From the NCBI RefSeq assembly GCF_049514155.1, contig NZ_JBEKVH010000133.1, positions 1 to 11,014 of the forward strand: a stretch of 11,014 nt of DNA, read 5' to 3'. The translations under genes were made by a program, and so were the position numbers. This document shows, piece by piece, positions 6,151 to 11,014 of this stretch. The notes under the pieces were generated by a model, which searched no databases, had not been told where the DNA came from, and worked only from the letters and a program-made list of their open reading frames with translations. The first letter of the stretch is position 1. Every line of letters begins with the position of its first letter. The stretch comes from Roseiarcus sp049514155. GTDB lineage: Bacteria; Pseudomonadota; Alphaproteobacteria; Rhizobiales; Beijerinckiaceae.

Positions 6151-6369
6151 TCATTCCTCGATGTCGTCGCGCGTCAGACCCAACTGTTCGAGCATCGCCT
6201 TGAGCAACCCCGGCCCGATCTCCTTGCTGCGATCCTTCAGCGTCGTGAATCGTTCGCCGAAATAGAGGCGTCCATGACTGCCCTTGCCGTGCGCTGCGTC
6301 GAAAGCGACAAACACTCCTCGTTGGCGACCAAGCTTCTTGATTTTCCGTTCGAATTCGTGGCCCCTCAT
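6151..6369 (-). CDS. hicA: HicA-type mRNA interferase toxin
   Basis: A 72-residue toxin with the dsRBD-like HicA fold. HicA cleaves mRNA and slows growth when not bound by HicB. The catalytic histidine is in GKGSHGRLYF (H32), and the C-terminal GLLKAMLEQLGLTRDDIEE (54-72) is the usual family ending. It looks intact. The N-terminus (MRGHEFERKIKKLGRQRGVFV) is slightly longer and more basic than in compact HicA proteins. No Shine-Dalgarno precedes the ATG at 6369; instead a promoter sits so close that the transcript would begin at the ATG itself. It overlaps hicB by a few bases, or by none with the second hicB start. Confidence 0.9.
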   Translation of the reverse strand: MRGHEFERKIKKLGRQRGVFVAFDAAHGKGSHGRLYFGERFTTLKDRSKEIGPGLLKAMLEQLGLTRDDIEE

Positions 6370-6375
6370 CGCCTA

Positions 6376-6405
6376 ATTATCGCACACATATGTGCGATTG
6401 GTCAA
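6376..6405 (-). promoter_or_regulatory. hicAB promoter with operator in the spacer
   Basis: On the minus strand TTGACC (6400-6405) and GATAAT (6376-6381) are separated by 18 bp; each matches the sigma-70 consensus at 5 of 6 bases. In the spacer is an inverted repeat, ATCGCACA (6379-6386) and TGTGCGAT (6391-6398), which also touches the -10 box. This is the expected place for a HicB repressor. Counting 7 nt from the -10 box puts the transcription start at 6369, the first base of hicA. Confidence 0.75.
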
Positions 6406-6532
6406 GAAACTCGCCAAGACGGTCAATCAATCCGAGAAATCTCGCGCGGTCGACCGAGGTCTCGATCGAAGCCTTGCGCTCGCCCGCTTCGCGGCCCTTG
6501 AGTGCATGTGACTGAAAGGCGAGCCCGAGCCT

Positions 6533-6691
6533 ATGCCCGATCCCCTCTGGACGATCCTCGCCGACCCCGCCAACCGGCCCATGCTGGCGCTGACGCTCGC
6601 CGGTCTCGTCGTCATCGTGTTCGGACCCTGGGCGCTGGTGAAGATCGCCCAACGCGGTCGCGGCCGCCCCGACGCCGACGCGGCGGAGTAG
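6533..6691 (+). CDS. 52-residue single-pass membrane peptide
   Basis: The frame starts with ATG at 6533 and ends with TAG at 6691. It predicts MPDPLWTILADPANRPMLA, a hydrophobic helix at about residues 17-38 (LALTLAGLVVIVFGPWAL) and a basic-then-acidic tail (QRGRGRPDADAAE), so the N-terminus is probably outside and the basic tail inside. All but about four codons end in G or C, as in genuine genes of this genome, whereas the other frames there show nothing. The ribosome site is weak (AAAGGCGAG, rather far). It is too short to appear among usual predicted genes. No family recognised. It converges on hemN, from which it is separated by a double inverted repeat. Confidence 0.55.
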   Translation: MPDPLWTILADPANRPMLALTLAGLVVIVFGPWALVKIAQRGRGRPDADAAE

Positions 6692-6734
6692 GCAACGAGC
6701 TGTCGCACCTCCGAGAATTGCTTGCACGCGCCCC

Positions 6735-6851
6735 CCTCATCCTGAGCCGCCTGCGAAGCAGGCGAGTCGAAGGACGCTCCAGGGGTCGACAGCGCTAACG
6801 CGCTCGCTGGACTCGTCCTTCGAGGCCGTTTCGCGGCGCCTCAGGACGAGG
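6735..6851. repeat. Paired CCTCATCCTGAG-type repeats in inverted orientation
   Basis: The left half starts CCTCATCCTGAG, contains the hairpin CGCCTGC-GAA-GCAGGCG and then TCGAAGGACG. The right half, read on the other strand, starts CCTCGTCCTGAG and contains TCGAAGGACGAGTCCA. The two therefore form one large palindrome of 117 bp. Another single copy is at 1516-1572. It lies between the convergent 3' ends of the small membrane peptide gene and hemN, where it could act as a bidirectional terminator. Confidence 0.75.
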
Positions 6852-6881
6852 GTGTGGAGGATGCGTCTGAGGAAAGGCCCG

Positions 6882-8297
6882 TCACACCGCGCGCGAATGG
6901 CGCGGCTTGTCGTCGGCCTGGCTGAGATAGGCGTCGAACAAAGCGGCGACCGAGCGCACGAACGGCCGGCCCTTCTCGCTCACCCTCAGCCGCGCGCCGT
7001 CCCAATCGGCGAGGCCGTCGGCCGCGAACGGCGCGAGGCCGGCGAGCGCCGTGGTGAGCGGCGCGGGATCGGCGCCATGCGCTGCGGCGAGCGCGACGAC
7101 ATCAACCTCGAGGTCGCACATCAGCCGCTCGATCAGGTCGCGCCGCAGCCGGTCGTCGGCGGTGAGCGCAACGCCGCGCACGATCGCCAGTCCGCCCGCC
7201 TCGATCGCCTTGCCGTAGGCGAGCGCGGTCGGCGCGTTCTGCACATAGCCTTGCGGCAGCGAGCCGATCGCGCTGGCGCCGAAGCCGATCAGCGCCGGCG
7301 CCGAATCGTCGGTGTAGCCCTGGAACGAGCGATGCAGATTGCGCATCGTCGCCGCTTCCGCCATCGAATCGCCGGGGCGCGCGTAATGATCGAGGCCGAC
7401 CGGGATATAGCCGCCTTCCTCGGTCAGCACGCGATGGATCGCGTGCTGCTGGGCGAAGCGGGCCAGCGGCCCGGGCAGCGTCTCCTCGGCGATCAGCTGC
7501 TGGTGTTTCTTCATCCACGGCACATGGGCGTAGCCGAACACCGCGACGCGATCGGCGTTGAGCGCCAGCGCGCGCCGCGCGGTGCGGGCGACGCTTTCCT
7601 CGGTCTGCAGCGGCAGGCCGTAGATGAGGTCGAGGTTCATCGAGCCGACGCCGAGCGCGCGCGCCTTGGCGGCGCAATCCTCGGTCTGCTCGTAGGATTG
7701 CCGCCGGCCGATCGCCTCCTGCACCGCCGGCTCGAGGTCCTGCACGCCGAGGCTGACGCGGGTGACGCCCATGTCGGCAAGCGCGGCGTGGCGGTCGGGC
7801 GGCAGCGAGGTCGGGTCGAGCTCGATGGCGATCTCGGCCTCGGGCGTCAGGGCGAATTTCTCGCCGATCAGCGCCATGATCGCGGTCAGGCATTCGCCCG
7901 GCAGCGAAGTCGGCGTGCCGCCGCCCCAATGGACATGCGAGACGGCCACGCGCCGGCCGATCAGCGCCGCAACGCGCGCGATCTCGCGCTCGAGCAGCGA
8001 AGCGTAGGCGCGCCGCGCCGAGTCGAGCCGCACCACCGTGGTGTTGCAGCCGCAATAATGGCAGAGCCGGTCGCAGAACGGCACATGCAGGTAGAGCGAC
8101 AGAACCGTGTCGGCCGGCAGCGCCTTGAGCCACTCGGCATAGGTCGCCGCGTCGACCGCGGCCGAGAAATGCGGCGCGGTCGGGTAGGAGGTGTAGCGCG
8201 GCACGCGGCCGTCGTAGCGGGCGACGAGTTCAGCGTCGGTCATCGCCGCTTTGTCGCCGCGCTCCGCCGGCGCGACGTTGACGGAGGTCAAGGTCAT
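6882..8297 (-). CDS. hemN: Oxygen-independent coproporphyrinogen III dehydrogenase HemN
   Basis: HemN is a radical-SAM enzyme converting coproporphyrinogen III to protoporphyrinogen IX without oxygen, in heme (and, in phototrophs, chlorophyll) synthesis. The iron-sulfur motif is HVPFCDRLCHYCGC with C75, C79, C82 and the extra C84 typical of true HemN; GGGTP is at 125-129; the PRYTSYPTAPHF entry segment is at 33-44; and the protein ends FDAYLSQADDKPRHSRAV like E. coli HemN. I chose the ATG at 8297 (471 residues) because the added 18 codons keep G/C third bases; the ATG at 8243 gives 453 residues, nearer the usual length, and is a fair alternative. Neither has a good ribosome site. The frame extending beyond 8297 is not coding. 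A FNR/FixK-like site lies upstream. Confidence 0.94.
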   Translation of the reverse strand: MTLTSVNVAPAERGDKAAMTDAELVARYDGRVPRYTSYPTAPHFSAAVDAATYAEWLKALPADTVLSLYLHVPFCDRLCHYCGCNTTVVRLDSARRAYASLLEREIARVAALIGRRVAVSHVHWGGGTPTSLPGECLTAIMALIGEKFALTPEAEIAIELDPTSLPPDRHAALADMGVTRVSLGVQDLEPAVQEAIGRRQSYEQTEDCAAKARALGVGSMNLDLIYGLPLQTEESVARTARRALALNADRVAVFGYAHVPWMKKHQQLIAEETLPGPLARFAQQHAIHRVLTEEGGYIPVGLDHYARPGDSMAEAATMRNLHRSFQGYTDDSAPALIGFGASAIGSLPQGYVQNAPTALAYGKAIEAGGLAIVRGVALTADDRLRRDLIERLMCDLEVDVVALAAAHGADPAPLTTALAGLAPFAADGLADWDGARLRVSEKGRPFVRSVAALFDAYLSQADDKPRHSRAV

Positions 8298-8375
8298 GGT
8301 AAGGTCATAGCAGATCGGGGGAAGGGGAGGGCAGCGTTCTTTCCGCTGAGAAGGCGGCCCAATCCGCCGCTTCGC

Positions 8376-8389
8376 TTGACCCAGCTCAA
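8376..8389. promoter_or_regulatory. Candidate FNR/FixK box upstream of hemN
   Basis: TTGAC-CCAG-CTCAA matches the anaerobic-regulator pattern TTGAT/C-N4-G/ATCAA at 9 of 10 half-site bases (the G/A is C here). It is centred about 85 bp upstream of the hemN ATG at 8297, so a start site about 41 bp downstream would leave a leader of roughly 45 nt. hemN is a known FNR/FixK target in alphaproteobacteria. It is a single imperfect match by eye; the rest of the 8298-8594 gap shows nothing else I can name. Confidence 0.4.
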
Positions 8390-8594
8390 TCGCCCGCCCG
8401 TCGTCGCGGCGCGTATTCCTCTTCGCGGCGTCGCCAAGGCGAAAGACGTCGAGCTTCCGGGCGGGAGGGGAGGCGGCGTTCGCCGAGACGAAGCCGTCGG
8501 CGCGGCCGGTTTGGGCGGCGGCTGCGCCGTTGAGCGCGCCAATCCGATCGAAACGCTTCGGCGCGCGCTTGCCCGAAGGTCGGGGGGACCATTC

Positions 8595-8912
8595 ATGAAC
8601 AAGCTGCTGCTGAGCGCCGCGCTCGCGCTGGCGCTGACGCCGTCGCTGACCGGCGACGCCGTCGCGGCGAAGTCGTTCCAGTTCAGTTTCATCAATCACA
8701 CCAACATGCAGCTCAACTTCTCGATCGACGGGGCTTATGCCTGCACGGCCAACGCCGGCATGGTCTGCTATTCGCACATTGGCGTGGGGCCGCACGCGTT
8801 CCGCGCGGCGATGGGCGACCAGACCATCGCCGAGACCAGCGCCACGATTCACGAGAACGCCCAGAGTCCCACGTGGACCGTCTGCAACAGCGACAACGGC
8901 GTCTGCCCATAG
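8595..8912 (+). CDS. Small exported protein with four cysteines
   Basis: The 105-residue product starts with a typical Sec signal peptide, MNKLLLSAALALALTPSLTG, with likely cleavage after AVAA at residue 25. The mature part (about 80 residues) is rich in alternating beta-strand-like sequence (SFQFSFINHTNMQLNFSIDG) and carries four cysteines (C50, C58, C97, C104), enough for two disulfide bonds in the periplasm. The start at 8595 follows a G-rich stretch (GGGGGGA) that could serve as ribosome site. The longer frame reaching back into the hemN region is a shadow. I recognise no family and no motif of enzymatic activity. It is divergent from hemN and ends just before a hairpin (8922-8958). Confidence 0.82.
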   Translation: MNKLLLSAALALALTPSLTGDAVAAKSFQFSFINHTNMQLNFSIDGAYACTANAGMVCYSHIGVGPHAFRAAMGDQTIAETSATIHENAQSPTWTVCNSDNGVCP

Positions 8913-8921
8913 CCGCTGCCG

Positions 8922-8958
8922 GCCTCGTCCCCGCAAGAAGCGGCGATGACGACGAGGC
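8922..8958 (+). terminator. Nested hairpin after the exported-protein gene
   Basis: GCCTCGTC (8922-8929) pairs with GACGAGGC (8951-8958), and inside it CCGC (8931-8934) pairs with GCGG (8940-8943) around AAGAA. It starts 10 bp after the TAG stop. There is no T run, and the sequence resembles common intergenic repeats of this group, so terminator function is plausible rather than shown. Confidence 0.45.
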
Positions 8959-8984
8959 GGCCCCCGGGTCTTGGCGACAATCTC

Positions 8985-9023
8985 TTTCTGAAAAACGAAA
9001 AGACAGTTACAATACCTTTTCGT
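8985..9023 (+). promoter_or_regulatory. Promoter with inverted repeat around the -10 box
   Basis: TACAAT (9008-9013) matches a -10 box at 5 of 6 bases; 17 bp upstream TTTCTG (8985-8990) is only a weak -35. The arms ACGAAAAG (8995-9002) and CTTTTCGT (9016-9023) flank the -10 box with a 13-bp spacer. The patch is strikingly A+T-rich for this window. It precedes the helix-turn-helix gene at 9041, suggesting self-regulation. Confidence 0.55.
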
Positions 9024-9040
9024 CTTCCAGGAGCCCCGCC

Positions 9041-9565
9041 ATGCCCGCCGCCGTCAAACCGCCCGTCCGCAACCCCGTCGCCAGCCGCGCGCGCATCCGG
9101 CACGTGTTCGCCCGGCTGATGGAGGGACAATCGACGCGCGACGTCGCCGCCGCCGAGGGCGTCAGCGTGCGGCGGGTGCAGCAGATCGTGCAAGCCGAGC
9201 TGGCCCGGCGCGGGGCCAATCCGGCCGAGGATTATCTTCTCATGCAGGTGGCGCGGCTCGAGCGCGCGGTCGAGCTGCTCGGCGGGCAGATCGAGGCCGG
9301 CAAGGCGAGCGCGGCGGCCGCCTACCTGCGCACGGTCGAAGCGCTGTCGAAGCTCGTCGCCCGCCCGCTGCGCCTCGACGACCCGCTCTTCCGCGAACAG
9401 GGCGCGGTCGCGAAAATGACTGAGCGGTTGGCGCGGCTCGATGCGGCGCGCGAGATCGTCGCCGCGCGCGCGGTCGCGGCGCAGGCGAAACAAAACGCCG
9501 GCCAAGCGATTGAAAAGACGGAATCCGGCGAAACCAGCGATTGCGCCGAGGCTTCGCAATCCTGA
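9041..9565 (+). CDS. Helix-turn-helix protein, possibly terminase small-subunit-like
   Basis: The 174-residue product has a basic N-terminus, a helix-turn-helix at about 25-53 (LMEGQSTRDVAAAEGVSVRR then VQQIVQAEL), and a long helical stretch (about 64-150) with LMQVARLERAVELLGGQIEAG and repeated Ala/Arg/Leu that could form a coiled coil. A polar C-terminus (KTESGETSDCAEASQS) follows. The resolvase/homeodomain-like helix-turn-helix followed by a helical oligomerisation part resembles phage terminase small subunits seen in Rhizobiales, but no large terminase, portal or integrase is nearby, so a transcription regulator is equally possible. The ATG at 9041 has AGGAG 7 nt upstream. Its own promoter with an inverted repeat lies at 8985-9023. 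The function is unproven. Confidence 0.85.
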   Translation: MPAAVKPPVRNPVASRARIRHVFARLMEGQSTRDVAAAEGVSVRRVQQIVQAELARRGANPAEDYLLMQVARLERAVELLGGQIEAGKASAAAAYLRTVEALSKLVARPLRLDDPLFREQGAVAKMTERLARLDAAREIVAARAVAAQAKQNAGQAIEKTESGETSDCAEASQS

Positions 9566-9641
9566 TCCAAGCGGGCGAAAACGAAGCTCGTCGTTTCGTC
9601 TTCCCTTCGCTTCGTTTCGCCTCGCTTCGCCGGCATCGCGT

Positions 9642-9677
9642 CCCTCTCCCGGAGGGAGAGGGGCAGGGGTGAGGGGA
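9642..9677. repeat. CCCTCTCCC hairpin repeat in the gap before hisE
   Basis: CCCTCTCCC (9642-9650) and GGGAGAGGG (9654-9662) form a perfect 9-bp stem with a GGA loop, followed by GCAGGGGTGAGGGG. Bases 9648-9663 recur at 130-145. Just before it (9591-9635) is a run of TTCGC/TTCGT-like units. The whole 9566-9780 stretch appears to be repeat-derived with no gene. This type is common between genes in Rhizobiales as I recall. Confidence 0.65.
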
Positions 9678-9791
9678 TCGACGGCGGCAAATCCGCGATG
9701 ACATCGACGCGCCGCCGCGCCCCTTTGCCGCGCCCTCCGCTTCGCCCTTTGCCCTCCGCCGATCGTCGCAGCGCGTTCGCGGGCGCTTTTC

Positions 9792-9820
9792 TCGACAACC
9801 GCCGAAATTCCGGTCACAAT
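9792..9820 (+). promoter_or_regulatory. Candidate hisE-coaA promoter
   Basis: TCGACA (9792-9797), 5 of 6 to the -35 consensus, is 17 bp from CACAAT (9815-9820), 4 of 6 to the -10 consensus; an AATAAT at 9818-9823 offers a second -10 choice. A start near 9827 would give a leader of about 35 nt before the hisE GTG. It is the only promoter-like pair I see in the gap and is supported by position only. Confidence 0.45.
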
Positions 9821-9861
9821 AATGCGTTGCAGCATCGCGACGCTCCGGAAACGCCGCCAAA

Positions 9862-10176
9862 GTGTTTACCCTCGACGACCTCGCTCGCATCATCGCCGCG
9901 CGCGCCGACGCGGGCGCGGAGAACTCGTACACCGCTTCGCTGCTCGCCGAGGGGCCGCCGCGTTGCGCCAAGAAGTTCGGCGAAGAGGCGGTCGAGCTGG
10001 CGATCGCCGCCGTCGCCCAGGACGCGGCCGCCGTGCGCGCCGAGGCCGCCGACGCGCTCTACCACCTGCTGGTCCTGCTGCAGTCGCGCGGCGTGGCGCT
10101 CGCCGACGTGATGGCGGAGCTCGAGCGCCGCACCGCGCAAAGCGGTCTCGCAGAAAAGGCGTCGCGACGCGCGTGA
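9862..10176 (+). CDS. hisE: Phosphoribosyl-ATP pyrophosphatase HisE
   Basis: HisE hydrolyses phosphoribosyl-ATP to phosphoribosyl-AMP and pyrophosphate, the second step of histidine synthesis. The 104-residue product has the all-alpha MazG-like fold markers: KKFGEEAVELAIAA with E41, E42 and E45, and EAADALYHLLVLL with E61 and D64, which bind Mg2+; the ending SGLAEKASRR is typical of alphaproteobacterial HisE. The start is GTG at 9862, giving (M)FTLDDLARII as in relatives; no good Shine-Dalgarno precedes it, and no ATG is available in frame. The gene overlaps coaA by 4 nt (GTGA). In many Rhizobiales hisE follows hisF directly; here the preceding gene is instead the helix-turn-helix gene, 296 bp away. 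Confidence 0.95.
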   Translation: MFTLDDLARIIAARADAGAENSYTASLLAEGPPRCAKKFGEEAVELAIAAVAQDAAAVRAEAADALYHLLVLLQSRGVALADVMAELERRTAQSGLAEKASRRA

Positions 10177-11014
10177 CCAGACCCGGCCCGGCCTATCCCG
10201 ATTTCTTCGCCGCCGAGGCGGAGGAGGAGCGTCTCAAGGGGGCGACGCCGCGCGCCCATCCGCTCGACGCGCTCGCCTCGCCCTATCACCACTTCACCCG
10301 CGACGAATGGGCGAAGCTGCGCGCCGACACCGAACTGACGCTGACGATCGGGGATCTGCGCAAGCTGCAGTCGACCCACGATCCGATTTCGCTCGACGAG
10401 GTCGAGGCGATCTATCTGCCGCTGTCGCGCCTGCTGGCGCTCTATGTCGCGGCGACGCAGGGCCTATTCAAGGCGACGCAGCGTTTCCTCGGCGCCGACG
10501 ACGGCAAGGTGCCCTACATCATCGGCGTCGCCGGCTCGGTGGCGGTCGGCAAGTCGACCACCGCGCGCGTGCTGCAGGCGCTGCTGACGCGCTGGCCCAA
10601 CACGCCCAAGGTGCAACTGCTGACGACCGACGGTTTTCTCCACCCCAACGCCAAGCTCGAGCGCGACGGGCTGATGGCGCGCAAGGGCTTCCCCGAAAGC
10701 TACGACGGGGCGTCGCTGATCCGCTTCCTCGCTGCGGTCAAGGCGGGCACGCGCAACGTCACCGCGCCGGTCTATTCGCACCTCGTCTACGACGTCGTGC
10801 CCGACGAGACGATCGTCGTCGACCGGCCCGACATCCTCATCGTCGAGGGTCTCAACGTGCTGCTGCCCAACCGCCTGTCGCGCGAGGGCCGCGAGATCCC
10901 GTTCGTCTCCGATTTCTTCGACTTCTCGGTGTTCCTCGACGCCAGCGAGGAGCTGCTGGAGAAATGGTACGTCGAGCGCTTCATGCGCCTGCGTCAGACG
11001 GCGTTCCGCGATCC
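10173..11014 (+). CDS. coaA: Type I pantothenate kinase CoaA (3' end cut by window)
   Basis: CoaA phosphorylates pantothenate, the first and usually controlling step of coenzyme A synthesis. The 280 codons present run unbroken to the window edge. Seen are PLSRLLALYVAATQ (83-96), the P-loop GVAGSVAVGKSTTARVLQAL (118-137, K127), TTDGFLHPN (151-159, D153), KGFPESYDG (171-179), VTAPVYSHLVYDVVPD (196-211) and ILIVEGLNVLLPN (221-233), all very close to E. coli CoaA. Compared with that 316-residue enzyme roughly 35-45 residues should be missing beyond the window, and the N-terminus is about 30 residues longer. The start is the GTG at 10173, overlapping the hisE TGA; MTRPGPAYPDFF may be an added N-terminal tail. 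hisE-coaA coupling is typical for Rhizobiales. Confidence 0.96.
   Translation, partial: MTRPGPAYPDFFAAEAEEERLKGATPRAHPLDALASPYHHFTRDEWAKLRADTELTLTIGDLRKLQSTHDPISLDEVEAIYLPLSRLLALYVAATQGLFKATQRFLGADDGKVPYIIGVAGSVAVGKSTTARVLQALLTRWPNTPKVQLLTTDGFLHPNAKLERDGLMARKGFPESYDGASLIRFLAAVKAGTRNVTAPVYSHLVYDVVPDETIVVDRPDILIVEGLNVLLPNRLSREGREIPFVSDFFDFSVFLDASEELLEKWYVERFMRLRQTAFRD

Noticed and set aside
6377..6532. A possible minus-strand gene remnant upstream of hicA (peptide with LKGREAGERKASIETSVDRA)
   Set aside because: No start codon outside the shadow of the 52-residue gene, no recognised family, and it runs through the hicAB promoter; probably chance.
6852..8912. A 686-codon open frame on the plus strand over hemN
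   Set aside because: It is the antisense shadow of hemN, rich in Arg and His; only its last 105 codons, from 8595, form a real gene.
8849..9835. A 328-codon minus-strand frame over the HTH gene
   Set aside because: It is a shadow of the plus-strand gene and runs through repeat DNA; codon pattern is not coding.

Overview
The window looks like chromosomal DNA of a high-GC alphaproteobacterium, most likely a member of the Hyphomicrobiales (Rhizobiales). This rests on gene content and order (ruvC-ruvA ... ruvB, xerD, hisE overlapping coaA), very strong G/C preference at third codon positions, and short palindromic intergenic repeats of the type common in that order. I cannot name a genus from the sequence alone. 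I see no tRNA, rRNA or CRISPR array.

Layout. (1) Positions 1-1412: a palindromic repeat, then a DUF167/YggU-type gene and xerD, both on the minus strand and overlapping by 4 nt. (2) Positions 1413-1971: a repeat-rich stretch with no convincing gene, holding two opposed copies of a 23-bp hairpin repeat, a CCTCATCCTGAG-type repeat and a 134-bp palindrome. (3) Positions 1972-5562, minus strand: ruvC, ruvA, a vapB/vapC-type toxin-antitoxin pair, a small multi-pass membrane protein, ruvB, then a 47-residue TTG-started membrane peptide. RuvA and RuvB form the Holliday-junction branch-migration motor and RuvC is the resolvase, so one recombination/repair operon is interrupted by a toxin-antitoxin module. 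XerD further down also resolves DNA. (4) Positions 5699-6406, minus strand: a hicA-hicB toxin-antitoxin module whose promoter has a palindrome between the -35 and -10 boxes and whose predicted transcription start is the A of the hicA ATG.

(5) Positions 6533-8912: a 52-residue membrane peptide (plus) converging on hemN (minus), with a double inverted repeat between their 3' ends. hemN makes protoporphyrinogen precursors without oxygen and has an FNR/FixK-like half-matched site upstream. Divergent from it is a small exported protein with four cysteines. (6) Positions 8985-9565, plus: a gene for a helix-turn-helix protein, perhaps related to phage terminase small subunits, with its own -10 box framed by an inverted repeat. 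(7) Positions 9566-9861: a repeat-bearing gap ending in a likely promoter. (8) Positions 9862-11014, plus: hisE (histidine biosynthesis) overlapping coaA (coenzyme A biosynthesis), the latter cut by the window end.

Most of the window is ordinary housekeeping. The parts worth a second look are the toxin-antitoxin pair inside the ruv operon, the leaderless hicAB arrangement, two small membrane peptides, the promoter-operator arrangement of the HTH gene, and a set of multi-hairpin palindromic repeats. I found no clear new multi-gene system.
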